Source: Apiosordaria backusii
Taxonomy: Eukaryota; Ascomycota; Sordariomycetes; Sordariales; Lasiosphaeriaceae
NCBI GenBank assembly: GCA_030549205.1
Contig: JAUKTV010000008.1
Span: 124,001 to 188,000, forward strand
DNA length: 64,000 nt
Direction: 5' to 3'
In this document: piece after piece, positions 1 to 11,835 of the stretch
How positions within the stretch are numbered: position 1 is the stretch's first letter
Layout of the letters: every line of letters begins with the position of its first letter
Notes under the pieces: generated by a model
Database searches by the model: none
Seen by the model: only the letters and a program-made list of their open reading frames with translations
Told to the model about the DNA's origin: nothing
Made by a program: the position numbers and the translations under genes

Positions 1-873
1 CCAAAAAATCTCAAAACCTTCCTTGCCCACCAGCCAGTAATCCCTGCCACTGCCCGCCATCTGCCACCTGCCAACTCAATCGCATGCGCCCATTGGTTGG
101 CAAAAGCTCGGCGGTGGGTTTTCGACTGATCACCGATAAGCCGATAAGCTCACGATTATGGGTCCAGTCTTTCGTCATGGTGAAGCGCTGCTGAAGAGTC
201 CCGCTGTGCATCATTGGCTCATGGCCAAGTCCCGACTGTTCACGTGCCCCACCTGGCCTTGCCCCGCATGCCATTGAGCCATGGATTCGGCTGGTGCTGG
301 TGCTGGGCAATGGCGAAAGATGCCGTATTGCCTCCTGCATCTTCCCTTCACACTACATGCAGTTCTCGCCTGTGCCTGAAGTTGAGATTGAAACCATTTC
401 ATCCATTTCCCCTCACTTACTACTTACTACCAGAGTTGCTGTTTAAAGTCACGGCCGTCCTCTCCTCTCCGTCCTGCCGTCTCCGTCTCCATCTCTAAAT
501 CTCCACCCCTGCGATTCCATGATTTGCACCTTCACCCCAGCCAAACCATCAATTCTGTCACAACTGCCTGTCATGGCCGCTGCGGATGCATTCTAGAGGG
601 TGGTCCACGAGTCGACTCTTCCAGTACTCATCATGGGACCACCCTCAGAGTTCTGTATTTGCGCCTGCCCAAGCACCAAGACCGTGCCTTTGCGATTATT
701 ACAAACCTGAATTGACAGTAGGTTTCATCGAAGCCCTCAGCAAACCTTTGCCACTGTTAACTTGGCACGCGACAGCCTTACTCTGCTTTTCAAGCCTAGA
801 CTGAACATTTTACGAAACTCCAAAACCCGAATCCGCACCGATCGTTATATCTACGATCGTATATCAGATCAGC
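1..873. other. Intergenic, upstream of 2EXR gene
   Basis: No convincing gene is seen. Short open frames on both strands lack recognisable domains and lack splice partners. The last few hundred bases are pyrimidine-rich, as is common just upstream of fungal genes, and probably hold the promoter and 5' UTR of the gene starting at 874. Confidence 0.5.
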
Positions 874-1872
874 ATGGCCCGCCGACCGACGGCCAAGGGC
901 CCTCGTGCCCGTGCCATGGCCTCTTCTCTCGCCTCTTCTTCCTCCCGTCCAACGCCGGTCTCCTCGAGCAATGCAACCCCTATCAGCTCGGCATACCCAT
1001 CTGCCTATGCTTCCGAAGCAGAGCACGACTTTGATGATGATATCCTGAAAAAGATGCATGGATTGACCATTTCCGATGCGCCCGGCGACTCTAATACCGC
1101 GGCCTTGGTCAAAAAAAAACCCGAGATAAAGAAACCGTTTCGGTTCCTGGATCTGCCCCCTGAGCTCCGGATCACCGTGTATGGCTATTATTTCGCCGAT
1201 GTCGACCACGTTCTCGACCTAGATCCGGCAAATTACAAGCGCATCCACAAGAAGTTGGGTCTTATGCGCACATGCAAGACGATTTACTACGAGGCAACCC
1301 ACATGTTTTACAGCAGCCGCACTTTCCGGTTGTTCCCTACGCATCCGGGCCGCTACTTCAAGACGAAGAAGCCCCTTCTTGCGCGCCTCAAACCCCGTCA
1401 GCGGAACTGCCTGACGTCTCTGGAGCTGCGGCTCGGCCCGGGCTGGAGCAAACCCCCTCGTGGGTGGGTGGTCAATCCAGCGCTCGGGCTTGCTGATTGC
1501 GTCAACGTGCGCAAGCTTACCGTTTTTGTCGAGTGTGATCCGAGTGATGGCATCTTCAACGGGTTTCGTCGTCACGATGGGTATTACGAAGGCTTCAGTA
1601 CCAGCCTTCTCAGCAGCGTTCTGGCTGAAATGCCTTTTATCGATTGTATCACATTTGACGCCTGGTCGAGCGTGAAGAAATCGGGCGCCATGATGCGTGC
1701 CCTGCTTGACCTTGCATACTCGCGCGGCCTATCAGTTCGGTGGGGCCTTGAAAGGGGCTGGACCGACTTTGATGACGAGGTGGAGGCTGTGAATGGCCCT
1801 GAAAGCCATATTGCGAGCGATGCTCTTATGAGTCAGGCTTCTCTTGGGCTTGGGGTTGCAGTTGTGGCTTAA
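874..1872 (+). CDS. 2EXR-domain (F-box-like) protein
   Basis: Intronless 332-residue protein. After a Ser/Ala-rich N-terminus of about 85 residues it has the block FRFLDLPPELR (about residues 90-100), followed by conserved aromatic and Arg-rich stretches (GLMRTCKTIYYEATHMFYSS, then a leucine-rich part with CVNVRKLTVFVEC). This is the layout of the fungal 2EXR family, named for two EXR motifs and related to F-box-like LPxELR modules. Members are numerous in filamentous fungi and mostly of unknown function; substrate recognition has been suggested from the F-box resemblance only. The ATG at 874 is the first in frame and gives a sensible basic start. Domain call fairly sure; function unknown. 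Confidence 0.8.
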   Translation: MARRPTAKGPRARAMASSLASSSSRPTPVSSSNATPISSAYPSAYASEAEHDFDDDILKKMHGLTISDAPGDSNTAALVKKKPEIKKPFRFLDLPPELRITVYGYYFADVDHVLDLDPANYKRIHKKLGLMRTCKTIYYEATHMFYSSRTFRLFPTHPGRYFKTKKPLLARLKPRQRNCLTSLELRLGPGWSKPPRGWVVNPALGLADCVNVRKLTVFVECDPSDGIFNGFRRHDGYYEGFSTSLLSSVLAEMPFIDCITFDAWSSVKKSGAMMRALLDLAYSRGLSVRWGLERGWTDFDDEVEAVNGPESHIASDALMSQASLGLGVAVVA

Positions 1873-2484
1873 CGGTTTGATTTTCTTTGGTTTTGGTAAC
1901 GGCTGGGCAGCACGGGCATGGGCAACGGTTTACGGGCATGGTTATGAGGATATATGTTGTATTACGAATTATTACTTCACTCATTCACACGGGTCTTGCT
2001 TATTCAGATTGCCACCACTCTCACTGTTTTTTTCATAGCTCATGATATATGTATAAGCATTTATACGAAAATGGTTTGATACCTTTTTGCCATGAGCATG
2101 TGGTGACCAAGAATCAACTGACATGAGTGGAGTTGCATAATGAGTTCATACTCATCTTGGTCACCTGCATCCAAAAGCATGCCGGAAACCCGGCCGAACT
2201 GCAGGTGTCAAAGCAAAGGCGTCCACCGATCGGGTTGCACCGTTATCGCCGTCGGCAGCGAGCTAGCCTCAACCGCAAACTGTTCAGATGAAAGCCATGC
2301 ATCTGTCCTGTTTGCCCGAAGATACCCGTAACTCCGCGGACTAGCTTAGCTTCAATAAGCTTGAAAGACCCCGCCTGTCATCATAAGCTCATCATCACCA
2401 TCGTCAACTTGACTATGTAGCTACCTCCTTTTGGTCTTCACCTCATCATTATTCGACGAAGCCAAGACTAAAACCAACGCCAAA
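1873..2484. other. Intergenic between 2EXR gene and NMO gene
   Basis: Holds the 3' UTR of the 2EXR gene and the promoter of the nitronate monooxygenase gene. No RNA gene or repeat was recognised. The tract before 2485 is rich in CA/TC, as in many fungal 5' UTRs. Confidence 0.45.
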
Positions 2485-3583
2485 ATGGCTGCCTCAGGCA
2501 TCACCAACCCGCTTGCGGGCCACTACCCATGGACCTCCTTCCCACTCATCATCTCGGCCCCGATGCGCGTCATGTCCGGGCCTGCCCTCGCCCTTGCCGT
2601 CTCCGAGGCTGGAGGCATCGGTTTCATCGGCCCAGGGATCAAGCCCGCCTCCATCCTGACCGACCTGTCCGAAGCCGCCTCGCTGCTTTCAGAGCGTGGG
2701 TCGGCACCTCTGAAACTCCTGGCTGGAGACCGCGGGGTTCTCCCCGTTGGGATTGGGTTCCAGCTGTGGAATGGCGATCTCGCTTCGGCCAAGGAGGCGG
2801 TGGAAAAGTTCACGCCGGCGGCGATCTGGCTTTTCGCGCCGAAGGATGGTCAAAAGGATATTGATGAGTGGACTGAGGGGCTGAGGGAGGCGACCAAGGG
2901 AGGAGTCAGATTTGGTTGCAGGTGGGCACGTTGGGTGAGGCGGGTGAGGCGGCCGAGTCGAAGAGGGGGAGGCCGGATGTGCTGGTTATTCAGGGGCAAG
3001 AGGCGGGGGGCATGGAAGGACGAGCGATGGTGCTGGTTTGGGGACGTTGGTGCCTGAAGTTAAGGATACACTCAAAGAAAGGGGTGCAGGTGATATACCG
3101 CTTGTCGCGGCGGGAGGAATCGCAGATGGGAGGGGTGTTGCTGCGGCTTTGTGTCTAGGGGCATCAGGGGTTGCCATGGGGACGAGGTTTCTATGTTCAA
3201 ACGAGGCGAGAATCAAGAAAGGATACCAAGACGCAGTGTTGGAGGCCAAGGATGGCGGAAAGAATACAGTCAGGACGCACTTGTACAATCACCTAAGAGG
3301 GACGTTTGGGTGGCCCGAGGAAAAATGGGCGCCAAGGACCATTGTCAACAAGAGCTGGGAGGAACATAAACAGGGCGTCGATTTTGAGCAGCTCAAGGAG
3401 AGGCATGATCAAAATGTGAATGAGAAGGGTGATAAAGCCTGGGGAATGCAAGATGGAAGGACGGCAACATACGCTGGGAGCGGGGTGGGGTTGGTGAGAA
3501 GTGTCGATCCCGCTGGAGAGATTGTTGAGAAGGCGAGGGAGGAGGCAAAGGGAATTCTGAGAAGCTTTCAGAGTGCGTTGTAA
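2485..3583 (+). CDS. Nitronate monooxygenase family protein, frame broken twice
   Basis: Family: FMN-dependent TIM-barrel enzymes (former 2-nitropropane dioxygenases) that oxidise alkyl nitronates. Frame 1 (from ATG 2485) carries the FMN-site start IISAPMRVMSGPALALAVSEAGG and GIGFQLWNG. Near 2902 the homology moves to frame 3 (GTLGEAGEAAESKRGRPDVLVIQGQEAGG), and near 3010 to frame 2 (GTLVPEV, then IPLVAAGGIADGRGVAAALCLGASG and MGTRFL), ending at 3583. Each switch needs one extra base, in a short G run (2902-2903) and in a six-G run (3005-3010). The second break falls on the AGGH segment, whose His is the catalytic base in characterised fungal enzymes. No GT-AG intron explains the shifts. It is either a young pseudogene or a correct gene with two homopolymer base-call errors; the strong conservation of all three segments favours the latter or a very recent loss. 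Confidence 0.8.
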
Positions 3584-6500
3584 GGGAAAAATGGCGATAA
3601 GCTGCGGGTGAATGAGAGAAGTGGAGTGTCCAAACAACTCGGAGAAGAAAGATTGTCTCACGAATTTTCAAGCCTCTTTACATGCTTGTTGACATGAGCG
3701 ATGGTACCCCTGAGTCGAACTCGGGGGTTCAGGGGTCCAGAGATAAAAGCCGAGGACTCCCAAAAGTGAAGCAAAATGGAACATGTAAACGCAACCATAA
3801 AACTCGAATCTACAGGTTTGGCGAGAAAAGTTGCTACGGCGATGATACAGCCATGGCGGAGATCTGTAGGAAACAAGGTGACATTGCCACTGAATATATC
3901 GTTATCGAGATCGGCGAAATCTAGATCGCTCTGAAGGCCCTCTGCCGAGCGTCAGAGGCCTTTTCTATTGGCGCCAACTCTCTTGATTTCATAAGGTAGA
4001 AGAAACTCAATGACACTGCGGCTAACTGAGTCCCAACTTGGAACCCACAGGAATGGTAGGGCTGCGGGAAAGCCGTCTACAATCACAGAAACATGTTTCT
4101 CATGCCGTGCGACAGTAACATCAGAGAAGGAGAGACATTAACATGCGGTGGCGGTTAGGTGATTCTCATGCCAAAAACAGAAGCAGGAAGGGGCCCAGAC
4201 TGCTGTCCCCCACACAACCAACATCATGATCCCAATTTGATGGGATAATGCCATGACGGATCTTCGGCATTATGACCCAGAATCCCATCTTTCTGCTGAT
4301 CCAGATCTCCGCTGACGCTGTCTCCGAGCTCCTGGTTCGGTTCCGGCCGGCAGTCAGCTGCAGGATAGATGAGTGACGAGGGAGAAAGTGTGAAGGGCGG
4401 GTCATCTGCATGCATGAAGCCGCCCGTGCTCGCCCTTTCCTGGACAACTTCGGTGTGGGGTACTGTGAGGAGATCTAGGCAAGGATCTTTCTTCATCCTC
4501 CAGCCCAACAGAGAGGTCTTGCGGCTGGCCCGCGTGTGGAAACTGCACTGGAGACTTCTGCGTGAGGTCTAGACCACAGAAGATCCTCATTAGATTCCCG
4601 TCCCATTCAAGGAACTTTCAACCTGACATATTGCCATTGTTGGAAGCCCGACAAGAGACTCAAAACGTGTGAGGCGTGTCTAACAACGTGAAGCGTGGCC
4701 TGGCTTGCGGTCTGTTCAGCTCTCATCAAAAGCACTTTAAACCATGAAAATGGTACGTATTCAAAACACATGCCCAGACGATGCCCCCATTGCTAAGATA
4801 TTCCAAGACCTGGCTGGAGACGTCAAGCTTTCTACTCACCCGCCAATTGCCTCCATCTGAGGCCTAGTTTTGCTTGTTTGTCTAGGTCGTTACAGTTGTC
4901 AGCCCTCTCAGCCGTTTCTGATCTTTGAGCTGCCCCCCTTCTTTTACCCCATTCCCAAAAGAGTCTTGGTGGCATCTTGGCGTTGAGAACGTGGGTTTGC
5001 CAAGAGGAAGTCGGTACACCTTAAGCAAGGGCCATCGACCTTATTCCAACTGCGCCGCACGAGGGCCGAAAATGGGGGTCATGTTTTTGAGAAGGATATT
5101 GGTGAGGCGACTTGCGGCACATCCCGTCGATCGTGCCCAAATGCCCAAGGTAGCTGGGTAGGCACCAGGATCTTGTGGGGGATAAGGTTACCTAGCAAGG
5201 AAAGTCACAGGCAAGATCTCGCTACTGCATGAAGTCCTTTCTTGCGCTAGTTTGTGCTGCTATTGCACAGCATGTCAATGTTGCCGCTACGGTCGAGGCA
5301 CTGCTCAGGTGATCAATGAGTCTCGTGGGAGAGGACGAGAGGCGGGCAGTCATCCGACAGGTTCGGACAGGGTCTCATCGCTTCCTGGCAGATCCCGCGC
5401 GTTGGTGATGGCATGGTTCCTCTGCATTTTTCATACGTACAATTTTTGACTGAGCTGAAGGCCGGGGACAGCCCGTCGACGAGGCGAGACCCGATCTCAT
5501 CCAAACAGACCCGAGGAGTCGGTAGTCCCGTAAAAAGTACTCTAATTGAAACTAGCACTAGCAAATCCAGGGTCTAGTGGGGGTGGGATTTTGAGTCCAA
5601 ACGACAACATGTTTTGATACTCATCCACAGAGTTCCAAAGAAGATAGACTCAACCCTCACACTTCAGCTCGGCCTAGGACAGAAATGGCCCGTCTTTGTC
5701 CTGCCAATTCGCACGTCAGAGTGATCGGAAATGGGCAAACATGAGAAAACAAAGACATTATGATCAGGCCATTGGGCGAGCAGCACTCCTACTGGCTTGG
5801 TGCCTCGAATTTGGAGTTTTTTGACGGGCGAGAGCACTCGTGGGCATAGGCGGGCATGTCTGTAGAAAGGTAGTCAGCCATGTGTAGTTGCAGCCAAGTT
5901 ATCTTGGCAGAATCACGACAGGCCAAGACAACCAAGAACGACCAAGACACGAAGCGTGGATTGGCTGACTCTGCGCTCCGAACCCGGTCGAGCATCAAGC
6001 CTCAGCAGCCACGTCGACTTGGCAGCCATCGACGGCCAATGTCGCACGCCAAAGCTCGCCTCTTTTGGCAGCTTCTGATAGCAACCCCCACTGGACCGAA
6101 TAAGAGGCTGTCATGACGCCATCTCTGGGCGGAAAGGCTGGGCAGGAGATATCGGTGGACACAGCAACATCAAGAGAAAACACAATGGGTGAAATCAGTG
6201 ATAATGGTCTGTTTTTTGTCGGAAAACTCACAGCAAACAATGCAGGCCAAGGACTTGGTCGAGGGAGCAAGTGGAAGAGCCAAGACTCGAGGGCGCTCTG
6301 GGGTCTTTCTGGTCGAGCACCTATCACATCGCCTCCCCGCGCAGTCGCCCACAATGGCGTATTGCGTGCTCACCGCGGGGCATTTCACCATCAACGCCAT
6401 CCACACCAGTGACGCCCACCAGCTCCCCGGCCCAGTCCAGATTGCAGAGATGCGATGCGGTCACGGCAGACAGAAGAAATTCTGCACGGCTACTCCGCTC

Positions 6501-6831
6501 TCGTTGCCCTTGCCGTTCTGGGCTTTCCCGCCTGCCTGCGGGATGCACCTGAACACATGGGGAGCGGGTGTGAGGGGGTTGGCGAGCAGCGAAGAAATCC
6601 TTGAACAAAAGAGAATCTGATTTTACTTGGCGGCATTGGTCGACCTGGTTATAAGGTCAGGTCCCTTCGGCACTCCTCTGCCTCTGAATCTAAATAGAAC
6701 CAGTGGCTGTGCCTCTTGTGTGTGTGGGTATTCCAACTACCGATATCCCCAGTTCATCCACGACACTACCCAGTGTCTTCTATTTCCCACAACACTCGCC
6801 GACAGATAGAACCCATAGTCCGCTCTCCATC
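3584..6831. other. 3.2-kb intergenic region
   Basis: No supported gene. Several short open frames exist on both strands (for example 5995-6354 minus, 6189-6620 plus) but none shows a family motif. Two hairpins stand out: ACCCCTGA/TCAGGGGT around 3704-3736, with a T-arm-like GTTCGACTC on the minus strand between the arms, and AAGGCCCTCTG/CAGAGGCCTT around 3933-3962 followed by a T run. No complete tRNA fold could be built around the first. Confidence 0.45.
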
Positions 6832-8536
6832 ATGGGTCTCGAAGAGAAGGCCACCGTCGACCCGGGCCAGTTCCCCCCTCCCAAGGAGGATGAGAGTGGG
6901 TTGGTCCTCTCCGTCGACTGGAGCAAGGATGAGGAGATCAAGGCAAAGCGCAAGTAAGTTCGCACTACTGCATGCTCCCCTGCGCCCCACCCGAGTTACG
7001 TCTCATAACTAACATACTTCCTTCCTAAGGCTCGATCTGATTATTATGCCCTTGCTCACTCTGGGATTCTTCTGCTTGCAACTCGATCGTGGCAACATCT
7101 CCAACGCCATCACCGACAGCTTCTTCGAGGACGTCGGCGTCACCCAAAATGAATTCAACGTCGGTCAGCAGATGCTGTCCCTCGGTATCGTGCTCTTTGA
7201 AATCCCATCCAACATGATTCTCTACCGCGTCGGCCCCGGCAAGTGGCTCACTCTCCAGCTCTTCCTGTTCGGCACCGTCTCCACCTTCCAGGCCTTCCAA
7301 AACAGCTATGGCTCTTTCATTGCTACCCGTCTGTTGCTCGGTATCACCGAATCTGGTTTCATTCCCGGTGGTCTCTGGACCCTCTCGACCTGGTACACGC
7401 GCGCAGAGACGGCCAAGCGTGTCATGTTCTTCTACTTTGGCAATCAGTTTGGTCAGGCTTCGTCCAAGCTGTTGGCCTATGGTATTCTGCACATGGGAGG
7501 TGTTGGTGGAAAGGCTGGTTGGTTCTGGCTTTTTGTGCTCATGGGTGGTTTCACAATCATCTCGGGCTTTATTCTCGGTTTCTGCCTCCCGGATTCGTTC
7601 CGCAACCCTTGCCCGTCCTTCCTGCCCGGTGTCAGTCTTTTCACTAAGCGGGAACTTCACATCCTCCAAACCCGCGTCCTCCTCGACGAGCCGGCCAAGG
7701 GCAAGAAGAAGAAGTCCATCAAGATCGATGCCTTCAAGAGAGCCTTTTCCAACTGGCGACTTTGGTCTCACGTCGTCATCACCCTCTGCAACAACGGCCC
7801 CCAGCGTGCCTTCGATACCTACTCGCCCACCATTATCTCGGGTTTCGGCTACAAGAAGCTTCAAGCCAATGCCATGGCCTCCGTTGGTCTCTTCCTTCAG
7901 ATCCCCACCTCGTGGGCCTTCTCCTGGGTTTCCGATCACTTGTACGTATATCTCCTTTCTATTCTGCCCGTCATTTGAATCTCACGCTAACCTGATGTCC
8001 GTTACAGTGATGTCCGTGGTGAGACCGTCATTGCTGGCTTCTCGTGCCACTTGTTCGGTTACGTTCTGAACCGCATCTTCACCGACCACCCCGAGCTCCA
8101 AGGAGCCCGCTACTTTGGTGTCGTCTGGACTCAGACCTTCGGCACCTTCAGCCACCCTCTCAACATTGCCTGGATGTCGCTCACCTGTGAAGACTCAGAA
8201 GTTCGTGCCCTCGCCATGGCCATGGTCATCATGGGCGCCAACACGGCCGGTATCTACGGTGCGCAAATCTTCCGCTCCGAGGACTCCCCCTACTACCGCC
8301 GCGGCTTCACCGTGGCCTGCGTTGTTCTCGCCGTCGGCCTTGCGGTTGCCGTCGTCCGTTTTGTCGATGACAAGATCCACAAGAGAAAGCACAACACTGT
8401 CGAGCTCGCCCATGGTGTTGCTGGTGAGACGAGCGATGATGGCTCCAACGGCGAGAAGGGCATCACGGCCATCGAGCGGGCTGCCGGTGTCACGATCGCT
8501 GTAGACGATGATGTCAAACGTGCTTTGAAGAATTAG
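6832..8536 (+). CDS. MFS transporter, allantoate permease (Dal5/ACS) type
   Basis: Three exons (6832-6953, 7030-7941, 8008-8536) give 520 residues. Introns: 6954-7029 (GTAAGT...TAAG) and 7942-8007 (GTACGT...ACAG). Plasma-membrane carrier of the anion:cation symporter family, which imports allantoate, nicotinate, dipeptides and other small organic anions; the substrate cannot be told. Features: a short acidic cytosolic N-terminus, FFCLQLDRGNISNA at TM1 (typical of the family, LDRxNxxNA), FEIPSNMILYRVGPGKWL, RLLLGITESGFIPG, WYTRAETAKRVMFFYFGNQ, a lysine-rich middle loop (KGKKKKS) and a hydrophilic tail. About 12 membrane segments are visible. Exon phases join cleanly and length is normal for the family (about 500). 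Gene structure near certain. Confidence 0.93.
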
Positions 8537-9685
8537 AGCGGCTGCTACGTAATTGTTATATACCCGGGCGGAAAGATGTTTGGAGTTGTTGTTTTTGTTT
8601 GTTTTGGTACAGTCCATCTAGCCGATAGACTTGGGATTCCCTGAGGGGACTACAATGGAAATTGGATAATTCAAAACTTTTGGATCTTACTCCCAAGTCC
8701 CATTCAGATCTTGCACCTGGCCTTTTTGCATACCGAATGGTTTGTTTTTCCTCACTCTTTCAACAATCATTCGTGACTGCTCCGCCAAAATTCTGTGATA
8801 TTATTCCAACTCTTAAAACCTTGTTGTGTTGAAGACTTAAACATGTTCAGGCTCTTCAAGCCTAGGCAATCTTAGTCTACATCATTCTAAGATTAAATAA
8901 ACTCAAAGTTCAAGCTATTTGCTTACCGGTAGTGAGATACTTTACAGTTTACGACCAGCCTAGCAAGATCCCCCTACTACCTTATTGATACTCAGCTCGA
9001 AATTCACACTCACCAATGCATTCAGAAATGGCCCGATCTAGAGGTACCCGACCACCACTGCACGTCGGTCCGACAAGTGAGGCTCAAATAATTTTTATTG
9101 TTCGCCCAACTAAAAAGGCCGAAGTCCTTTGTGTTTTGCTGAACGCTCAATTGAGTGACAGCGTTCCGATCCTCCATACCGACGAGGCAACTAGTCGTTT
9201 TTAGCATTGAGCATGGGACAATTGAAAGCAGAATTCAACTAAAACCACCAACACGCTTTCTTTTGACACGACAAGACGAGAGAAAATGAAATTAGATTTT
9301 GTGCTACCAGCTAGATGAGTAGTCTGTGATCAAGAACATAAGATAAGGTATTATACATTTGCTATCGGGTCCAACATGAAGGGCAGACATAGGTAAGGTA
9401 GGTAACCAACGCCCCCCACACACACCCATGATGCTTTTCCAACTGTTTTTCATTTTTCCGTCAAACCATCAAGGCTCCTCGCTACGCCGCGTCAATCATA
9501 GTTGCTCCCCCCAAATCGTCAGACATTATAAAAAGAAATAAACTTTTGCCATGACAAAACACACAATGTGGTACAGACTGGTGCCAGCGCTCCCCCCCCC
9601 CCCTGCTGGCTAATATCACCACCAGACACAAGCCTTCACTAGGCTTAGATCCGAAAAAGAAATGCAACTCAAACCCATAACGTTT
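8537..9685. other. Intergenic, convergent 3' ends
   Basis: Lies between the stop codons of the plus-strand MFS gene and the minus-strand RGS gene. No gene is seen. It contains a run of 12 C at 9592-9603. Confidence 0.5.
9592..9603. repeat. Mononucleotide tract, C12
   Basis: Twelve consecutive C on the plus strand (12 G on the minus strand) in the 3' flank of the RGS gene. A length-unstable tract; it may lie in the 3' UTR. Confidence 0.9.
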
Positions 9686-11835
9686 TCACCCCTTCCAGAA
9701 CCTCCACAAACTCGACGTAGAACTCTTCTTGTACTTGAGCGTCCCGTCCGTGTCAGAAGTATTGTTGGACGAAGAGGTCCCCGACGCCGACGAAGACTCC
9801 GAGTTCCTGCGCTCCCGGACATACTTTGGCCAAGTGTTTGTCAGCACCAGCTCCTTGATGCTCTTCTCCGCCGCGTCAAAGACCGACGCATTGAACAGCT
9901 CGGGAATATCGCCTTGATAGACATCCTGGAACGTGTTCGCAATGCTGTTTGTGGAGATGGACAAATCGATACCGTCTTCCTCTCCCTTGCCGTCAGAGCT
10001 CGGAACAATTGCGATGCCAGGGACAGCAGGCATCTTGTCCGTTTCGACATGAACAGAGACCATGATGCCCGATTCTGACCCTCTAGATTCTGGCATCCGC
10101 CAGTCGTGCACGCCAGCTGACATGAACGGAGTGACGGGGTCGACATTGGCGCGGCTGTCACCGAGCAGATCACGAATGGCACGGTCGAATAGACCACCCA
10201 GTTGCCGGGACTGCTCAAAAGCCAGGTTGAGAGGAAATTCGGCATCCTGAGGCGAGACAAATTCATAGTAAATCTTCAAAGCCTTGGTGTATGCTTGTCG
10301 GACCGCATCGTCTGGGGCTTCGAAACGGTTGGCTGTAAACGCAGGATGCAGCGACGCTTTCCACTCCGAAACGGCGGTCAAGAAAGCAATGTTTTCTCCA
10401 GAGAAATCGCGGCGAGCAGAGAACTGTCGAAGAGGCTCGGGGTTCTTGGACAGCACATGCACCAATGCATCCATGGTCAAGATGCGGTCATCAGGAATGG
10501 AGTTGATGGCCAAGTCGCCGCCGCCGGACTCCATCATGGACGATTGCTTCCAGGGGTCGCCAAAGTTGAGAGAGGACTCGCGGCCCACCTTGGTCGACGT
10601 GGGAGAAAGAGGGGTGCTAGGAACGGTCGAATCGACAGTGGACATGCTCTTGTCGGAGCCAAACTTGCCCTTGGTCTCCCACTTCTTGATGATGCTCCAG
10701 GTTTCCTTGGCCATGGCCTCATCTTTGTGGACCTGGTAGCAGGGAACAAACACAGTAAAAATTTCCATGATGAAGATGGAGACCGCAATCCTTGAAAAGT
10801 ATGCTTGTCAGTGAGGTGTTTTGGACAGTCAGGAGCAGATCCAGCCATACCATTGCGGTGGAATAAAGTACGCATTCACGGCGGCCATTTCCGGCACATA
10901 CAGGGCAACAAGCCACATAGGTGCTGCGTGAAGTCTATTATCTCGTTAGCGGTGCTCTGGAGCAAGTGTGGTTGTCATGACACCTACCCTGCAACACAGC
11001 AAGCGATGGTCTGCAGCTGCCAGCCATGGGTATCGCGAATCTTGCGCGACCGCCAGAGGATAATAGGGGCAAACACCCAGGCCCACAAGAACTGCCAGAA
11101 CAGAGATGGCCACCACTCCCAACCGTGGCCCTGCTTCATGGCAATCTCGCCAGGTGTCGAACCGTAAACTTCGGTGCCGGGAATGCCAAACTCAGAGTGG
11201 AACTTGCGGGAGATGAGAAAGATGACCATGACGACAAAGAACTATCACATATTCAGTCTCAAGACTCTGACCTCGGGAGGATGATGAGGAATATTTACCT
11301 GAATCAACATGCCCACCGTGACCAAGGTTGCCATCTTGGTTTGGTAGTCCATGCTCCTGAGCTTTTGCCACCGTGACAGCGTCTTTGGTTGCTTCTTCTT
11401 TTCGTCAAACCGGCTGCTCATCTGGCTGGGCGGCCTCGCAAATCGGCTCTGAGCTTTGGCGACATGGAGGAACTGGCTGTTTCCGGCCTGGAAGAGAGCA
11501 ATGCCGAACGGATACCAGATGCTCATGATCCAGAACTGGGCCATCTCGGGAGCAAGCGGCCCGATGGCATACCCAATTTGTACCGTGATCCAGTAAAGAT
11601 GAAGGAGAACAAGGCCGGCGAACGTGAGGGGCAGACCGCGGATTCGAACAGTTGGTGATTTACGCTTGGTGTAGAGATACCACATCCCGCAAGCAAGAAG
11701 TGCGGTCCATACGGCGCCGAAAACGATCCACCAGATGCCGACGGCATTGAGGCGGACCTCTGGCTTGGTGTCTGGCGTGGTGCCAAACTCGGAGCCCAGC
11801 ATGGTTGGCTTTTCGGATTCTCTGGGGAGAAGCAT
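9686..11835 (-). CDS. 7TM protein with C-terminal RGS domain
   Basis: Four exons on the minus strand (11835-11299, 11241-10988, 10934-10851, 10790-9686) give 659 residues. Introns are 57, 53 and 60 bp and all joins keep frame. Seven hydrophobic segments: around residues 32-54 (WWIVFGAVWTALLACGMWYLY), 66-90, 100-120, 168-190, 218-240, 255-285 (into PMWLVALYVPEM) and 292-312 (WIAVSIFIMEIFTVFVPCY). The RGS domain is at about 400-500 (LVHVLSKNPEPLRQFSARRDFSGENIAFL and the matching FEQSRQLGGLFDRAIRDLL). The tail is Ser/Thr-rich. RGS domains speed GTP hydrolysis on G-alpha; 7TM-RGS fusions occur in filamentous fungi (GprK-like) and plants (AtRGS1). Probably a plasma-membrane regulator of heterotrimeric G-protein signalling; the ligand is unknown. 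Confidence 0.92.

Noticed and set aside
3699..3745. Possible tRNA on the minus strand (GTTCGACTC motif)
   Set aside because: T-stem pairing fails at two positions and no acceptor stem, anticodon arm or A box could be placed.
7025..7939. 304-codon minus-strand open frame over the MFS gene
   Set aside because: Shadow frame antisense to a clear transporter; acidic low-complexity composition typical of antisense of hydrophobic coding DNA.
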